Assembly: GCF_004362405.1 (NCBI RefSeq)
Contig: NZ_SNXE01000004.1
Span: forward strand, 99,964-163,963
DNA from: Roseateles asaccharophilus
Lineage (GTDB): Bacteria; Pseudomonadota; Gammaproteobacteria; Burkholderiales; Burkholderiaceae_C
Length of the DNA: 64,000 nucleotides
Direction of reading: 5' to 3'
Under the pieces are notes generated by a model. It searched no databases. It saw only the letters and a program-made list of their open reading frames with translations, and was not told where the DNA came from. Made by a program: the position numbers and the translations under genes. Position 1 is the first letter of the stretch. Every line of letters begins with the position of its first letter. Positions 61,444 to 64,000 of the stretch are shown here, in pieces.

Positions 61444-63829
61444 CGCGATCGGCTGGCTGGCGCTGCTGGGCCCGGCTTGTGTGCTGGCTCAAGCGCTGCC
61501 ACAGCGGGCGCCCGCGCCCCTTGTGGCGACTGCCCATGCCGGCCCTGCACCGCAGGAGGCCATGCCGGATCAAGAGCTTTTCCTCGAGGTGGAGCTCAAC
61601 CGTCAGGCCAGCGGCGGGCTCCACCGCTTCGAGCTGCGCGCCGGGCGCCTGTGGGCCAGCGCCGGGACCTTGCGTGCCCTGGGCCTGCAATGGCCGGGAC
61701 AGGAGCTGCTGCCGGATGAGCAGCAGCTGGCCTTGAACAGCCTGCCACTGATGCAGCTGGAATTCGACATGGCACAGCAGCGTCTGCGCCTGATGGTGCC
61801 GGTTGAGTTCCTCGGCAGCGAACCGACCCTGCTGGGATACCGCCCCCCGGCGCCGGCGCCAGACATGGCCGCGGAGCAGGCGCCCGGCTTGCTGCTCAAC
61901 TATGAGATGTACGGTCAATCCGAGCGCGGCCGGCATTCGGCAGCGCTGTGGAACGAGCTCAGGCTCTTCGGTCTGGGGCCCGGCATCTGGCGCAGCAGCC
62001 AGGTCTTGCAGTGGCGCAAGTCCGGGCTGGGCGACGGCGGCCGCTGGCAGAGCACGCGGCTGGACAGCAGCTGGCAGCTCGATCTGCCCGAGACCATGCT
62101 CAGCCTCAGCGTCGGCGACAACTACAGCACGGCCCTGGACTGGACGCGCAGCCTGAGGTTTCAAGGGATACGGCTCGCACGCAACTTCCAGCTCCAGCCC
62201 TACCGGGCGACCGTGCCCTTGGCCCGCTATGCGGGCGAGGCGGCACTGCCCTCCGTCGTGGACCTCTATATCAACGGCATCCGTGAAGCCCAGTCGGAAG
62301 TCAGGCCGGGGCGTTTCCAGGTGCAGGCGGCACCGGTGCTCAACGGCGCTGGACAGGCGCAGGTCGTGGTGACCGACATCACCGGGCAGAGCCGGGTGCT
62401 GGAGTTTCCGCTTTACAGCAGCACGCGCCTGCTGCAGGCCGGACTGAGCGACTGGTCGCTGGAGCTGGGCCGCCTGCGCAAGGTCTCCGGCCTCGAAACC
62501 GAGTCCTCGGCTCAGGCCGGCTTTGCCGCAGGCACGCTGCGCTACGGCCTGAGTCGGCGGCAGGTGCTTGAGCTGCATGCCCAGGCAGGCGCGGGGCTCT
62601 GGATGGCCGGCCTGGGCGGCGCCTGGCTGCTTGGACAACAGGCCGGGGTGCTCACCGGCTCGGCGGCCCTCAGCCGCGAGGGCGGTCTGCGCGGCGGGCA
62701 GCGCGGACTGGGCTATGAATGGCAGAGCGGGGCCTTCAGCCTCAAGGCCGCGACGCTGCGCCGCGACCCGCAGTTTCGGGATATGGCCGCGCTGAATGCC
62801 GGCGCCCTGCCACCCCGCACCGATCAGATTTTTCTGGGCTGGGCCCTGGGCGCCGCTCAGTTCGGCGCCAGCTTTGTGCGGCAGGACAGCGGCAACAACC
62901 AGCACAGCCGCTTTCTCGGGCTGAGCTGGTCGCAGTCGCTGGGCGCTTATGGCTTCGCCAATCTGAGCCTGAACCGGGAGCTGGGGGCCGGCCACGGCTT
63001 CAGCAGCTACCTCTACTGGTCACTACCGCTGGAGCGTCTGCTGCACGGCTGGTTCAGCCACGAGCACCAGGCCCGGGGCGATGGCGTCCGGGCGGGCCTG
63101 ATGCGGCCCTTGCCCGCCGATGGCCCGGGTTGGGGATGGCGCCTGCAAGCCGGTGCGGGCGAGAACGCTGGCGGCAACGCCGAGCTCAGCCGCAGCACGC
63201 CCTATGGCCAGTGGCGGCTCGGGCTGGAGCGCTACCGGTCCACGGCTGGCGAGCAGCAGGCCGCCAGCACCGTCTATGCCGACGCGGTCGGCGCGCTGCT
63301 GCTGATGCAGGGGCAGCTCTTCCCCATGCGGCGCGCGCATGATGCGTTTGCACTGGTGTCCACCGAGGGCATTGCGGACGTTCCCGTCCTGCTCGAGAAC
63401 CGCCCCATGGGCAAGACCGATGCGCGAGGCCTGCTTCTGCTGCCCCAGCTCAACGCCTGGCAGCGCAATCTGGTGGCCATCGACCCCTTGGCACTCGGCG
63501 CCGAGATCAGCGTGCAGGATGTGGAGCGCCAGGCCGTGCCGGCGGGAGGTCGAGGCGTGCTACTGCGCTTCGGGATGAAGAAGTCCCTGAACCTGCTCAT
63601 CGCACTGCAGGGGCCGCAAGGAGATTGGGTGCCGGCCGGCACCGCGCTGCGTCTGCAGCCACGGGGGGGGAAAGCCATCGTGGGCTACGAGGGGCAGGTC
63701 TTTCTCCTCGACCCCGAGCCCGGCTCGCTCATCGTGGTCGAGGGCGGCTCGCTGGCCTGTAGCGCCCGTCTGCCGACCCGCTTGCCGGCGAGCGGCCATA
63801 TCCAGCTGGGGGTGTTGCGATGCGAGTGA
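61430..63829 (+). CDS. Fimbrial outer-membrane usher
   Basis: A 799-residue usher with signal (IGWLALLGPACVLAQA). The N-terminal domain is followed by a 24-strand-type barrel and plug: SLSVGDNYSTALDWTRSLRF, PSVVDLYINGIREAQSEVRP, GRFQVQAAPVLNGAGQAQVV and VTDITGQSRVLEFPLYSSTR. The C-terminal domain ends HIQLGVLRCE. The start is the ATG overlapping the chaperone 3' end. Secretes and assembles the SCPU subunits. Confidence 0.92.
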   Translation: MRRSSAIGWLALLGPACVLAQALPQRAPAPLVATAHAGPAPQEAMPDQELFLEVELNRQASGGLHRFELRAGRLWASAGTLRALGLQWPGQELLPDEQQLALNSLPLMQLEFDMAQQRLRLMVPVEFLGSEPTLLGYRPPAPAPDMAAEQAPGLLLNYEMYGQSERGRHSAALWNELRLFGLGPGIWRSSQVLQWRKSGLGDGGRWQSTRLDSSWQLDLPETMLSLSVGDNYSTALDWTRSLRFQGIRLARNFQLQPYRATVPLARYAGEAALPSVVDLYINGIREAQSEVRPGRFQVQAAPVLNGAGQAQVVVTDITGQSRVLEFPLYSSTRLLQAGLSDWSLELGRLRKVSGLETESSAQAGFAAGTLRYGLSRRQVLELHAQAGAGLWMAGLGGAWLLGQQAGVLTGSAALSREGGLRGGQRGLGYEWQSGAFSLKAATLRRDPQFRDMAALNAGALPPRTDQIFLGWALGAAQFGASFVRQDSGNNQHSRFLGLSWSQSLGAYGFANLSLNRELGAGHGFSSYLYWSLPLERLLHGWFSHEHQARGDGVRAGLMRPLPADGPGWGWRLQAGAGENAGGNAELSRSTPYGQWRLGLERYRSTAGEQQAASTVYADAVGALLLMQGQLFPMRRAHDAFALVSTEGIADVPVLLENRPMGKTDARGLLLLPQLNAWQRNLVAIDPLALGAEISVQDVERQAVPAGGRGVLLRFGMKKSLNLLIALQGPQGDWVPAGTALRLQPRGGKAIVGYEGQVFLLDPEPGSLIVVEGGSLACSARLPTRLPASGHIQLGVLRCE

Positions 63830-64000
63830 TCAGGCCTGTCTCCCGCGCCAGGCTCAGCGCCTCGGTATCGTGCCTACTCGCCCTGCTCGGCGTTTGCTCA
63901 TCAAGCAGGGCGCAGGACTGCCATGTCGACGGCGACTTCCGCATGAGCTTTGGCCTGGTGAATCCGGGGGGACGTGCGGCCAGCACCGGCATCCAGTACG
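63820..64000 (+). CDS. SCPU-type fimbrial protein (3' partial)
   Basis: It starts at the ATG overlapping the usher stop by 10 bases and runs off the window end (60 codons). Signal peptide-like LSASVSCLLALLGVCSSSRA-Q, then DCHVDGDFRMSFGLVNPGGR, the beginning of a spore-coat-U domain. As the last gene of the usher operon it is a likely tip or adhesin subunit (inference). Confidence 0.75.
   Translation, partial: MRVIRPVSRARLSASVSCLLALLGVCSSSRAQDCHVDGDFRMSFGLVNPGGRAASTGIQY

Overview
This is high-GC chromosomal DNA of a Gram-negative bacterium. The best guess is a betaproteobacterium of the Burkholderiales (Roseateles/Pelomonas/Leptothrix/Rubrivivax-like). The indications are edd-eda, a FisR-type sulfide regulator with persulfide dioxygenase, a PEP-CTERM protein, the mltG-tmk-holB-pilZ-tatD order, small Burkholderiales-type proteins (DUF4936) and the codon bias. 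No rRNA, tRNA, CRISPR array or insertion sequence was seen.

Layout. 1-8.3 kb: the end of an AsmA/DUF748 protein, msrA, then a probable metal-uptake locus (ABC ATPase and permease, two small exported proteins, a His-rich protein and a ZnuD-like TonB receptor). 8.3-9.4 kb: pdxH and a VOC protein. 9.4-14.3 kb: a minus-strand envelope operon (TPR-like protein, MacB-like ABC pair, LolA-like carrier, outer-membrane barrel). 14.6-24.7 kb: housekeeping genes, including a MobA-like transferase, ChaC, edd-eda, an Aer-like chemoreceptor, a CAT-like acetyltransferase, exonuclease III, a LuxR regulator and thyA-folA.

24.8-36.13 kb is the notable region: an 11.3-kb prophage that is not a tailed or filamentous phage. 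It encodes a PM2/corticovirus P2-like (double jelly-roll) major capsid protein, a short FtsK/HerA-type packaging ATPase, a GPA-like HUH replication initiator (HWH plus YVAKY), a run of small single-TM proteins suited to an internal membrane, a membrane-anchored lambda-R-like transglycosylase and holin-like ORFs. Nearly all of it lies in one tightly overlapping minus-strand operon. A plus-strand XRE repressor sits across an operator/inverted-repeat region at the right end and a plus-strand HTH gene sits at the left end. There is no integrase. The left boundary is a dif-like sequence and a 10-bp core is shared by both ends, which suggests XerCD-mediated integration.

36.1-40.5 kb: a sulfur module (SulP transporter, persulfide dioxygenase, divergent FisR-like sigma-54 activator). 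40.5-46.4 kb: a DUF11-like lipoprotein, a TRAP transporter with a TatT component and a DctQM fusion, and a PEP-CTERM protein. 46.7-50.1 kb: divergent metE/metR. 50.1-58.3 kb: an ankyrin protein, tatD-pilZ-holB-tmk-mltG, divergent ygfZ, a thioesterase-GNAT fusion and an HSL-type esterase. 58.4-59.7 kb: aceA with a terminator and an upstream palindrome. 60.1-64 kb: a chaperone-usher locus with spore-coat-U-type subunits, cut by the window edge.
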